Assembly (NCBI GenBank): GCA_041567315.1
Contig: JBFGCA010000085.1
Span: 1 to 20,976, forward strand
Origin: JBFGCA01 sp041567315
GTDB taxonomy: Bacteria; Acidobacteriota; Thermoanaerobaculia; Multivoradales; JAHEKO01
Reading direction: 5' to 3'
Length of the DNA stretch: 20,976 nt
The notes below the pieces were generated by a model. That model saw nothing but the letters and a program-made list of their open reading frames with translations, did not search any database and was not told where the DNA came from. Position numbers and translations under genes: made by a program. Of the stretch, positions 14,638 through 20,976 are shown piece after piece. How positions within the stretch are numbered: position 1 is the first letter of the stretch; each line of letters opens with the position of its first letter.

Positions 14638-14961
14638 GTGCCCGTCGACGTCGACCCGGTCTTCAAGGCGCTCGCCAACGCCAATCGGCGGGCGCTATTG
14701 GACCGGCTGTATGCCGAGAACGGACAAACGCAGTCGGCCCTCTGCGAGGGATCGGGGATGTCGCAGCAGGCGGTGGCCCAGCACCTGGCGGTCCTCGAGA
14801 GGGCGAATCTGGTGACGACGATCCGGCGCGGCCGCGAGAAGCTGCACTACCTCAATCCGGTGCCGCTGCAGGCGGTGATGGACCGCTGGATCTCCAAGTT
14901 CGAGGGCCCGCGGGTGCGGGCGCTCACCCGACTCAAACGGAAACTGGAGGAACGCCAATGA
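14638..14961 (+). CDS. ArsR-family winged-helix transcriptional repressor
   Basis: 107 residues from the GTG at 14638. DPVFKALANANRRALLDRLY and SALCEGSGMSQQAVAQHLAVLERANLVTTIRRGREKLHYLNP form the ArsR winged helix-turn-helix. There are no paired Cys metal ligands of the arsenic/zinc type, so this is the non-metal group commonly paired with SRPBCC proteins. A TTG at 14623 is in frame but lies inside the operator, upstream of the predicted transcript start, so it cannot be the start from this promoter. The stop overlaps the next ATG (ATGA), and autoregulation through 14609-14628 is likely. Confidence 0.88.
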   Translation: MPVDVDPVFKALANANRRALLDRLYAENGQTQSALCEGSGMSQQAVAQHLAVLERANLVTTIRRGREKLHYLNPVPLQAVMDRWISKFEGPRVRALTRLKRKLEERQ

Positions 14962-15446
14962 GCAAGCCGAGCTTCGTCTACGTGATCTACATCCACGCCG
15001 AGCCCGAGCAGGTCTGGCAGGCGCTGATCGATCCGGAGTTCACCCGCGTCTACTGGCTGCACGACAACGTCTCCGACTGGCAGGTGGGGTCGAAGTGGGA
15101 GCACCGGCGCGCCGACGACGGGTCGGGCACGGTCGACATCGTCGGGGAGGTCGAGGAGTTCGACCGGCCGCGCCGCATGGTCCTGACCTGGGCCGAGCCC
15201 GCCGACGCGGGCAAGCCGGAGAAGACCTCGCGCGTCACCTTCGAGATCGAGCCTCAGGAGTGGCCGGGCGGCCCCTGGGTCTCGCTGCGGATCATTCACT
15301 CCGAACTCGAGCCGGAGTCCGAGATGCTCGCGAACGTCAGCTGGGGCTGGCCGGCCCTGGGGTCGAGCCTCAAGACGCTGCTGGAGAGCCCCGACCTGAT
15401 GCGGCTCAAGCCCGAAGGCACCACGCTCGAGGACTACAAGCGGTAG
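14958..15446 (+). CDS. SRPBCC (AHSA1/START-like) domain protein
   Basis: 162 residues. The N-terminal FVYVIYIHAEPEQVWQALIDPEFTRVYW and the later WQVGSKWEHRRADDGSG, VEEFDRPRRMVLTWAEP and LANVSWGWPALGSSLKTLLE follow the usual AHSA1-like SRPBCC order. This helix-grip fold makes a deep hydrophobic ligand pocket. In ArsR-SRPBCC operons the ligand and role are usually unknown; stress or detoxification responses are often proposed. It is translationally coupled to the repressor by ATGA and controlled by the same operator. Confidence 0.85.
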   Translation: MSKPSFVYVIYIHAEPEQVWQALIDPEFTRVYWLHDNVSDWQVGSKWEHRRADDGSGTVDIVGEVEEFDRPRRMVLTWAEPADAGKPEKTSRVTFEIEPQEWPGGPWVSLRIIHSELEPESEMLANVSWGWPALGSSLKTLLESPDLMRLKPEGTTLEDYKR

Positions 15447-15456
15447 GGACAGCGGG

Positions 15457-15470
15457 CGAGGCGCGCCTCG
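15457..15470. terminator. Palindrome between convergent genes
   Basis: CGAGGCGCGCCTCG is a perfect 14-base palindrome in the 29-base gap between the SRPBCC stop and the SGNH stop. Its place between convergent genes suits a bidirectional terminator stem, although no T-tract is present. Confidence 0.4.
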
Positions 15471-15475
15471 GCGCC

Positions 15476-16609
15476 CTACCGTCCGTCCCGGGGCGAGAGA
15501 TCGCCCGGCCCCACGGTCCCGCCCGGTTCGGTCTTCGAGCCGAGGAGGCCCGCCTCGAGCAGGAACCTGGCCAGATCCTGGGCCGCCAGCCGGTTGGCGA
15601 TCTCGTTGGGGTGCTGGTCGACGCGGTGGACCCAGAGGTCGGTGTCCTGGTGGCCGTGGAAGGCGCCCAGCAGGTCCCGGAACGGGATGTCGTTCTGCTC
15701 GCAGAAATCGGCGACCGTACGGTGGATCTCGGCGAAGGGATAGCCCTCGTCGAGCCGGAACAGCACCGGGTAGAGGACGACGGCGAAGCGGACGCCGCGC
15801 GAGCGGGCCAGCTCCCGGCCTGCGAGCAGGGACTCGCGGACCCATCGCCAGCCCTCGCTCTCGGCCTGGAACTCCTGCCGGTAGTGGCGGATCATCTGCC
15901 GGGTCAGGATCGCCCGGTCCGGGATGGCGACGATCGCGTTCAGCAGACGGGACTGCCTGCGGACCTTCGCCAGCAGCCCCGAGCCCGCCAGGAAGGCCAT
16001 GGTGCCGATCTGGCCCGCGTCGTTGAGGAAGACGACCAGCACGACGACGTCGGGATCGAAAGCCAGGGCGCGCTCCTCGAGGATCTGGATCTGCTGCCGC
16101 GTGTCGGTGCCGGTGACGCCGAAGTTGAGCACCTCGACCCCCTCCACGCTGCCCGCCAGCTCGCGCTCGAGCTGCGCGGACAGGGTGTCGCCGTCCTTGA
16201 CGCCGATGCCGAGGAGGAAGGAGTCCCCGAGCATCACCACCCGGACCGCCTCCGGGTCGTCCGGCGCCGTCTCCCGGCCGCGGAAGCCGTGCGAGTTCAC
16301 CGTCCCCACGATCTCGTTGTCGTCGCCGAAATAGCCCCGCGGGTCGCTCGGATAGCGGTACCGCAGCCGACCGCCCGGCTGGTAGCTCAAGAGGTCCCGC
16401 CGGTCCTCGCGCCAGACGCCCGCCTCCATCTTGCCGAGCCCGAGGAGGCGGCACAGTCCCTCCCCGAGGCCGAGCGCGAGGACGCAGCCGATCAGCAGCG
16501 GGTAGAAGCGCTGGGGCTTCAGCGCCAGACGGAGGACGACCAGAGCCAGCACGACCATCACGGCGAACTGGGCCGGTGACGGGTCGATGAGGAGCTCCCA
16601 GATCGTCAT
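15476..16609 (-). CDS. Membrane-anchored SGNH/GDSL-type hydrolase
   Basis: 377 residues. Two N-terminal membrane helices (AVMVVLALVVLRLAL and LLIGCVLALGLGEGLC, about 15-55) precede an extracytoplasmic SGNH domain. Its blocks are VVMLGDSFLLGIGV (nucleophile Ser in GDSF), LNFGVTGTDTRQQ (Gly block), VVLVVFLNDAGQ (Asn block) and HRVDQHPNEIANR (Asp-x-x-His dyad). Such proteins remove or add O-acyl groups on glycans or lipids. AAAGG lies about eight bases before the ATG. It follows the sulfatase-like gene by nine bases on the same strand and is surely co-transcribed with it. Confidence 0.82.
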   Translation of the reverse strand: MTIWELLIDPSPAQFAVMVVLALVVLRLALKPQRFYPLLIGCVLALGLGEGLCRLLGLGKMEAGVWREDRRDLLSYQPGGRLRYRYPSDPRGYFGDDNEIVGTVNSHGFRGRETAPDDPEAVRVVMLGDSFLLGIGVKDGDTLSAQLERELAGSVEGVEVLNFGVTGTDTRQQIQILEERALAFDPDVVVLVVFLNDAGQIGTMAFLAGSGLLAKVRRQSRLLNAIVAIPDRAILTRQMIRHYRQEFQAESEGWRWVRESLLAGRELARSRGVRFAVVLYPVLFRLDEGYPFAEIHRTVADFCEQNDIPFRDLLGAFHGHQDTDLWVHRVDQHPNEIANRLAAQDLARFLLEAGLLGSKTEPGGTVGPGDLSPRDGR

Positions 16610-16618
16610 GAAGCCCTT

Positions 16619-18100
16619 TCAGTCTATGTAGCCGAGAGCCCGGAGGCGCTCCTCGACCTCGGGCGGCGGACCGCCGAGAGGGAGGGGCGCGGCGGCCTCG
16701 CTGGCCCGGCCCAGCTCCTGCCGCTGGGCGTCGAGCCGGGCGAGCAGCTCGGGGGCCGCCGGCAGCGGCGTCCGCTCTTCCGGGTCCCGGGCCAGGTCGT
16801 ACGCCCTGACGCTTCGCGTCCGGCGGTCGAGCATCACCTTCCAGGCCAGGGACTCGACCGCGAGTTGGTCGAGGCTGCCCGACTGGAGCTCGGAGGCCAC
16901 CCAGCGCCCGGACAGGGCCTCCGGAGCGGCGAACGCCGGCACCAGGCTCACGCCCCTGGCGGGACCGTCGCCGCGGACCGGCTCGCCGCGAACCAGCTCG
17001 AGGATCGTGGGGGCGACGTCGGTGATGTGGGCCGGACCCGGCAGCCGCCGGCTCCGGGGCACGCCGGGACCGCGGAAGACGAGCGGGATCCGCACCACCT
17101 CGGCGTGGAGGTCCTTGCGATGGCCCTTCGCTCCGTGCTCGAAGAAGGCCTCGCCGTGGTCGGAGGTGAGGACCACCAGGGTCGTCTCCGCGATCCCCAG
17201 CTCGGCCAGCACCGCGAGCAGCCGCCCGACGTGCTCGTCGGTGAAGGCGATCTCGGCGTCGTAGAGGGCCAGCAGGTGCTCGAGGTCGCGGGGGTCCATC
17301 CGCGGCGAGATGGCCTCGTTGGTCTCGAACCCGCTGGCGTCGAGCTCGCCCCCGTAGTCGGCGTCGAAGCCCTTCACGTAGGCCTCCGGCGCCAGATAGT
17401 CGTAGTGGACGTCCCAGAAGTGGACGAAGAGAAAGGCGGGGCCCTCCCGGTGGCGGCGCAGCCAGGCCGTCGCCTTCTCGAGGACGCAGGGATTCGTCAC
17501 GTCGCCGTGGCTCACCTCGTGCATCGCCCGGAGGCTGCGCGGAGCCTCGGCCCGGGGGTTGAACTCCTCGTCCAGGAAGCCCATGCAGCTCAGGTACTCG
17601 TCGAAGCCGCGGTCGAGACCGAAGCCCCGGTGGAGGTAGGGGCCGCTCACCACCGCGCCCGTCGCGAACCCGGAGTCGCTCAACTCCTCGGCCAGCGTCG
17701 GCGGCTCGGAGCCGAGAGCGAACTCGTCGTCCACCACCCCGTGCGCGCTGTCGGCGACGCCCGAGAGCAGGGCGACGTGGGCGGGCAGCGTCCAGCTCGT
17801 CGAGCTCACCGCCCGCTCGAAGAGGGTGCCCTCGCGGGCCAGGGCGTCGATGTGTGGACTGGTCTCCTTCGGATAGCCGTAGGCCCCCAGGTGATCCGCC
17901 CGCAGACTGTCGATCGAGACCAGGAGCACGTGGCTCGGCCGGGGCCGCTCGCGGCAGCCTGCGAGCGGCAGCAGGGCCGCGACCCCGAGCACGGTCAACA
18001 GCCCCCGCGCGAGCCGCGGCCGGCGCGGCGACGCGACGCGGTCCGCCGACTCGAAGGTGGAGCGGCAGACGTCGGCGGGCTCGGCGGCGGAGTTGCGCAC
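16619..18100 (-). CDS. Sulfatase-like (alkaline-phosphatase superfamily) lipoprotein with Thr at the nucleophile position
   Basis: 493 residues from the GTG at 18100. A lipoprotein signal, LLTVLGVAALLPLAGC, gives a lipobox Cys at about residue 49. The N-terminal metal block is LLVSIDSLRADHLGAYGYP. The nucleophile block reads SWTLPAHVALLSG: the position that is Cys or Ser in CxPSR sulfatases is Thr104 and the Arg is His, so formylglycine cannot form. The C-terminal metal block is LTSDHGEAFFEHG with GHRKDLHAEVVRIPLVF. It is therefore better called a phosphatase-superfamily hydrolase or transferase; the substrate is unknown. A GTG at 18172 would add 24 residues but would leave only two bases to the divergent MATE gene. 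It heads an operon with the SGNH hydrolase. Confidence 0.8.
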   Translation of the reverse strand: MRNSAAEPADVCRSTFESADRVASPRRPRLARGLLTVLGVAALLPLAGCRERPRPSHVLLVSIDSLRADHLGAYGYPKETSPHIDALAREGTLFERAVSSTSWTLPAHVALLSGVADSAHGVVDDEFALGSEPPTLAEELSDSGFATGAVVSGPYLHRGFGLDRGFDEYLSCMGFLDEEFNPRAEAPRSLRAMHEVSHGDVTNPCVLEKATAWLRRHREGPAFLFVHFWDVHYDYLAPEAYVKGFDADYGGELDASGFETNEAISPRMDPRDLEHLLALYDAEIAFTDEHVGRLLAVLAELGIAETTLVVLTSDHGEAFFEHGAKGHRKDLHAEVVRIPLVFRGPGVPRSRRLPGPAHITDVAPTILELVRGEPVRGDGPARGVSLVPAFAAPEALSGRWVASELQSGSLDQLAVESLAWKVMLDRRTRSVRAYDLARDPEERTPLPAAPELLARLDAQRQELGRASEAAAPLPLGGPPPEVEERLRALGYID

Positions 18101-18174
18101 GATGGGGCGCAGACTATCGAGGTCGGGCAGGGCGCCGCCGCGGGGCGTTACAGTCCGCTGGCCCGCCGCCACCC

Positions 18175-19599
18175 ATGAAGCCGGTCGACATCTCCTACCG
18201 TCGGATCGCGCGGATCACCGGGCCGGTGCTGGTGACCCAGGCCAGCCACACCACCATGGGGGTGGTCGACACGGTGATGGTGGGGCGGCTGGGGGTCACC
18301 GCGCTCGGCGGGGTCGGGGTCGGGAACCTCTTGGTGTGGGCGGTCTTCAGCTTCTTCTGGGGGCTGCTGGCCGGGGTCAACACTCTGGTCGCGCAGGCGA
18401 TCGGCGCCGGCGACCGGCGGGCCGCCGGCCGCGCCTTCTGGCAGGGGGTCTACCTGGCGCTCGGCTCGGCGGTGGTCATCGGCCTGTTCTGGCCGCTGGT
18501 GCCGCCGCTGATGCGCTGGGTGGGCGCCTCGCCCGAGGTCCAGGCCGTCGCGGGGCGCTACATGCAGGTGCGGCTGCTGGGCGGGCTGGGCTTCGCGCTG
18601 CTGCTCGCCGCCGACAACCTCTACCGCGGGCTGGGACACACTCGGCCGCCGATGTGGGCCGGGATGGTCCAGGCGGCGCTCAACATCGCCCTCAACTACG
18701 CGCTGATCTTCGGCAAGCTGGGCGCCCCGGCGCTCGGCACCGAAGGCGCCGCCTGGGGAACGGTGACCGCCCAGACGCTAGTCGGCGCGGCGCTCCTGGC
18801 CAGCGTCCTGGGCTCGCGCCGGCTGCGGCGGCGGCTCCACCTCGCCGTCCTCTGGCGCTTCGATCCCGGCGCCTTCGCCACCCTGGTGCGGCTCAGCCTG
18901 CCCATCGCCCTCCAGGTGTTTCTCGACATGGGCGGCATCACCGTGTTCACCGTCCTGGTGGCCCGTCTCGGCGACGCCCAGATCGCCGCCACCAACGCGG
19001 TCATCCAGGCCTGGAGCGTCGCCTACACCGCGGCCTACGCGCTGAGCGTCGGCGCCACCACTCTGGTCGGCCAGGCGGTCGGCGCCGGCCGCGAGCCCGA
19101 GGCCCGCCGGGTGATGCGCCGCGTCCTCAAGCTCGGCGTCGGCGTGATGGCGGTGCCGGGCGTGCTCTACGTGCTCTTCCCCGAGGGGCTGATGGTGCTC
19201 TTCGTCAAGGCCTCCGAGCTCGACGCGCTCCTCCCCTACGCCCGGCCGCTGTTCTCGATCGTCGCCGTCTGCGTGATGCTCGACCTCCACTTCAACGTGC
19301 TCTCGGGCGGCCTCCGCGGCGCCGGCGACACCACCTACTGCATGCTGGTCAACCTGGGCAGCGCCTGGCTGCTCTTCGTCCCCGCCGCCCTCCTCGTCAC
19401 ACCACGCTACGGCGTCGTCGGCGCCTGGACCTGCATGGTCCTCTACCTGCTGGCCATGAACGCCCTCTTCGAGCTCCGCCTCCGCGGCCGCCGCTGGCTC
19501 CGCCCCGTCGTCACCCTGACCGTCCCCGGCGCGACCCCCACTCCGCACCCGGCCGGGGTGCCGGAGCTGTCGGGGCCCCCGCCGGCGGCCGGGGAGTAG
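18175..19599 (+). CDS. MATE-family multidrug/metabolite exporter
   Basis: 474 residues with about twelve membrane helices in two similar halves. Family features are PVLVTQASHTTMGVVDTVMV (helix 1), GVNTLVAQAIGAGD and its counterpart TTLVGQAVGAGREPEARR in the second half, and GLGHTRPPMWAGMVQAALNI. MATE proteins use Na+ or H+ gradients to export cationic or aromatic compounds; the substrate is not predictable here. The ATG lacks a good ribosome site. TTACAGT about 25 bases upstream may be the -10. The gene is divergent from the sulfatase-like operon with a very short shared promoter region. Confidence 0.88.
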   Translation: MKPVDISYRRIARITGPVLVTQASHTTMGVVDTVMVGRLGVTALGGVGVGNLLVWAVFSFFWGLLAGVNTLVAQAIGAGDRRAAGRAFWQGVYLALGSAVVIGLFWPLVPPLMRWVGASPEVQAVAGRYMQVRLLGGLGFALLLAADNLYRGLGHTRPPMWAGMVQAALNIALNYALIFGKLGAPALGTEGAAWGTVTAQTLVGAALLASVLGSRRLRRRLHLAVLWRFDPGAFATLVRLSLPIALQVFLDMGGITVFTVLVARLGDAQIAATNAVIQAWSVAYTAAYALSVGATTLVGQAVGAGREPEARRVMRRVLKLGVGVMAVPGVLYVLFPEGLMVLFVKASELDALLPYARPLFSIVAVCVMLDLHFNVLSGGLRGAGDTTYCMLVNLGSAWLLFVPAALLVTPRYGVVGAWTCMVLYLLAMNALFELRLRGRRWLRPVVTLTVPGATPTPHPAGVPELSGPPPAAGE

Positions 19600-19610
19600 G
19601 TCGCCTCCGA

Positions 19611-19631
19611 TAAAATCTGCGGGTGCCGCAG
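19611..19631 (+). promoter_or_regulatory. Putative -10 box and palindrome centred on a start codon
   Basis: TAAAAT (19611-19616) stands six bases before the GTG at 19623, predicting a leaderless or near-leaderless transcript. CTGCGG (19617-19622) and CCGCAG (19626-19631) are perfect inverted repeats with the GTG as the three-base centre. It may be an operator or an RNA hairpin that presents the start codon. No clear -35 is seen. Confidence 0.5.
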
Positions 19632-19913
19632 TCCAAGTCGAAGCCGCAACCGGGAGGTCTACCCTCGCTCGACACGGATCCGGAGGCGCAGAGGATTCAG
19701 GTCGAGCTGTGGCGTCGAATGTCGCCCCTCGAGAAGGCCCGCGCGGTCGCCTCGATCAGTCGGAGCGTTCGCGCCCTCGCGCTCGCGGGCATCCGGCTGA
19801 GACATCCCTCGTCCTCAGAGGAAGAGTGCCGTCTGCGCTACGCACTGATCACCCTCGGCCGACCACTCGCTTGCCAGGCGTACCCGGAGGCCGAGGCGCT
19901 CGTCGATCGGTGA
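19623..19913 (+). CDS. Small helical partner protein of a nucleotidyltransferase (unknown function)
   Basis: 96 residues, basic N-terminus, then predicted helices: DPEAQRIQVELWRRMSPLEK, ARAVASISRSVRALALAGIR and ECRLRYALITLGRPLA. There are no membrane or catalytic motifs. I do not know a named family. Small helical proteins of this pattern directly upstream of an MNT/AbiEii-like nucleotidyltransferase look to me like a conserved pair, but that is recollection and not proven here. The stop is four bases before the next GTG, so translation is coupled. It may be the antitoxin or adaptor, or the toxin, of a two-gene module. Confidence 0.65.
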   Translation: MPQSKSKPQPGGLPSLDTDPEAQRIQVELWRRMSPLEKARAVASISRSVRALALAGIRLRHPSSSEEECRLRYALITLGRPLACQAYPEAEALVDR

Positions 19914-19917
19914 GCCG

Positions 19918-20496
19918 GTGGCCACCGATCCGATCGCAATCGCTCTGCTGGTCGCTCGCGCTCTCGACCGGCACAGAGTCCGCTACGTCGTGGGTGGGTC
20001 TCTCGCCAGCTCGATCAGCGGTGAGCCCCGATCGACCCTCGACGTCGACCTGGTGGTGGAGCTGAGCGACGATCAGGTAGATCCTCTGATCACGGCTCTT
20101 GGCGACGTCTTCTACGCCGACCGCGAGTCGATTCGTCGAGCGATCCGGAACAGGTCCAGCACGAATCTGATCCACCTGGCCACATCGATCAAGGTCGACC
20201 TGTTCGTGATGGGTGGCTCGCCGATCGACGAGGAACAGATGAATCGCCGCCTGCGCGTTCGCGTCGGAGACCAACCGGATAGCTACCTGTACGTCTACAC
20301 ACCCGAAGACATCCTGCTCCAGAAGCTCCGCTGGTATCGCCTGGGAGGCGAAGCCTCCGACCGCCAGTGGCGAGACGTCATGGGAATCGTCGCTGTACAG
20401 GGCGACACTCTGGATTTCGACTACCTGCGGCAAGGCGCCGCCGCCATGGAGGTCTCTGATCTCCTGGAGCGTGCCCTCAGATTGGAGGAACCCTAG
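19918..20496 (+). CDS. Nucleotidyltransferase-fold protein (AbiEii/MNT-like)
   Basis: 192 residues. VRYVVGGSLASSISGEPRST followed by LDVDLVVEL is a nucleotidyltransferase active site: GGS at about 26-28 and the Asp-x-Asp pair D42/D44. Later, VDLFVMGGSP gives a third acidic position. YVYTPEDILLQKLRWYRLGGEASDRQWRDVMGI is the helical segment typical of AbiEii-like and DUF6036-like proteins. Related enzymes are toxins or antitoxins that modify tRNA or protein with nucleotides. All catalytic acids seem present, so activity is plausible. It is coupled to the small helical protein upstream; the GTG start follows the preceding stop after four bases. Confidence 0.75.
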   Translation: MATDPIAIALLVARALDRHRVRYVVGGSLASSISGEPRSTLDVDLVVELSDDQVDPLITALGDVFYADRESIRRAIRNRSSTNLIHLATSIKVDLFVMGGSPIDEEQMNRRLRVRVGDQPDSYLYVYTPEDILLQKLRWYRLGGEASDRQWRDVMGIVAVQGDTLDFDYLRQGAAAMEVSDLLERALRLEEP

Positions 20497-20542
20497 GCCC
20501 GTCGCCTTCGCCAACTGAACCCCAGTCAGTTCGGGGCCTGGG

Positions 20543-20579
20543 CCAAGGTCTCAAATCTGTAGGAGCAGGAGGACCTTGG
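20543..20579. terminator. Inverted repeat between convergent genes
   Basis: CCAAGGTC (20543-20550) and GACCTTGG (20572-20579) form a perfect 8-bp pair with a 21-base loop, in the gap between the nucleotidyltransferase and the convergent isoprenyl synthase. A smaller pair, AACTGA/TCAGTT, lies just upstream near 20513-20531. A bidirectional terminator is possible; there is no clear T-tract. Confidence 0.35.
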
Positions 20580-20613
20580 GACGAGTCGGGAGTAGATCCG
20601 TGGGCGTCGGTGC

Positions 20614-20976
20614 CTACGAGGCCAGCTCGGCGAGCTCGGGGAGACGGCCGAAGCGGCGGTCGCGGTTGTGGTATGCGGCGAGGGCGGTTTCGAGGTCGCG
20701 GCGGGTGAAGTCGGGCCACTGGCGGCGGGTGAAGTAGAGCTCGGCGTAGGCGCATTCCCAGAGTAGGAAGTCGCTCAAGCGCTGCTCGCCGCTGGTGCGC
20801 ACCAGCAGGTCGACGTCGCACAGCTCGTAGCCCGGGTCGAGGATCTCGGAGAGTGAACGCCCGAGGGCGTCGGCATCGGGGCTTTGTGTGCGGGCGGCGG
20901 CTCGCGCCAGGGTGTCGCGAGCCGAGTAGTCGATGGCCAGGCGGAGCGTCATCCGAGCGCCGTCGCGCGTCGTTTC
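20614..20976 (-). CDS. uppS: Isoprenyl transferase (undecaprenyl-diphosphate synthase type), C-terminal part, cut by window edge
   Basis: The visible 120 residues are the C-terminal half of a cis-prenyltransferase. RMTLRLAIDYSARDTL corresponds to the family's LxxALNYGGRxEI. DVDLLVRTSGEQRLSDFLLW, followed by ECAYAELYFTRRQWPDF, matches the conserved DPDLLIRTGGExRLSNFLLWQxAYAEL block, which supplies the IPP-binding Arg residues. The frame runs unbroken to the right edge, so the start and the Asp-containing N-terminal motif lie beyond the window; the ATG at 20952 is internal. The enzyme makes the C55 lipid carrier for peptidoglycan and other glycans. Confidence 0.9.
   Translation of the reverse strand, partial: ETTRDGARMTLRLAIDYSARDTLARAAARTQSPDADALGRSLSEILDPGYELCDVDLLVRTSGEQRLSDFLLWECAYAELYFTRRQWPDFTRRDLETALAAYHNRDRRFGRLPELAELAS

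Overview
The window is very GC-rich (about 70% by eye). It carries FadL-type and TonB-like proteins, so the cell has an outer membrane, and several regulator-type genes have a -10-like box almost touching the start codon. This fits a high-GC environmental Gram-negative such as a member of Acidobacteriota (Thermoanaerobaculia-like). That placement is inference; no rRNA or other decisive marker is present.

Left part (1-9718): a long nested hairpin at the edge; a minus-strand GT-C glycosyltransferase; a small secreted protein followed by a membrane protein with a C-terminal endonuclease/exonuclease/phosphatase (EEP) domain; a TonB-like protein convergent to it and divergent from a large acyl-CoA oxidase-like enzyme with an extra TerB-like N-terminal domain; then a VapBC toxin-antitoxin pair whose toxin stop codon overlaps the TTG start of an ABC1/AarF-type kinase.

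Middle part (9715-14550): a patchwork of intact genes and debris. The debris comprises an IS91-like transposase scrap, a minus-strand coding scrap, a stub ORF and an internally deleted metallo-beta-lactamase-fold gene. A lower-GC (alpha/alpha)6-glycosidase-like ORF may be a 5'-truncated fragment. Intact genes are a YbaK-type deacylase, a hexapeptide-repeat acyltransferase and a FadL-family outer-membrane protein. A 73-bp direct repeat that keeps an open frame (60/73 identical) sits after the metallo-hydrolase remnant and again after the FadL gene.

Right part (14604-20976): an ArsR-SRPBCC operon with a textbook promoter, a perfect palindromic operator between -35 and -10, and an apparently leaderless GTG start; a minus-strand sulfatase-like lipoprotein plus SGNH hydrolase pair; a MATE exporter; a two-gene unit of a small helical protein and a nucleotidyltransferase that looks like an uncharacterised toxin-antitoxin-type module; and the C-terminal part of an isoprenyl (undecaprenyl-diphosphate) synthase cut by the window edge. 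The best candidates for something undescribed are the small-protein/nucleotidyltransferase pair, the coding-like direct repeat, and the TerB/acyl-CoA oxidase and membrane/EEP fusions.
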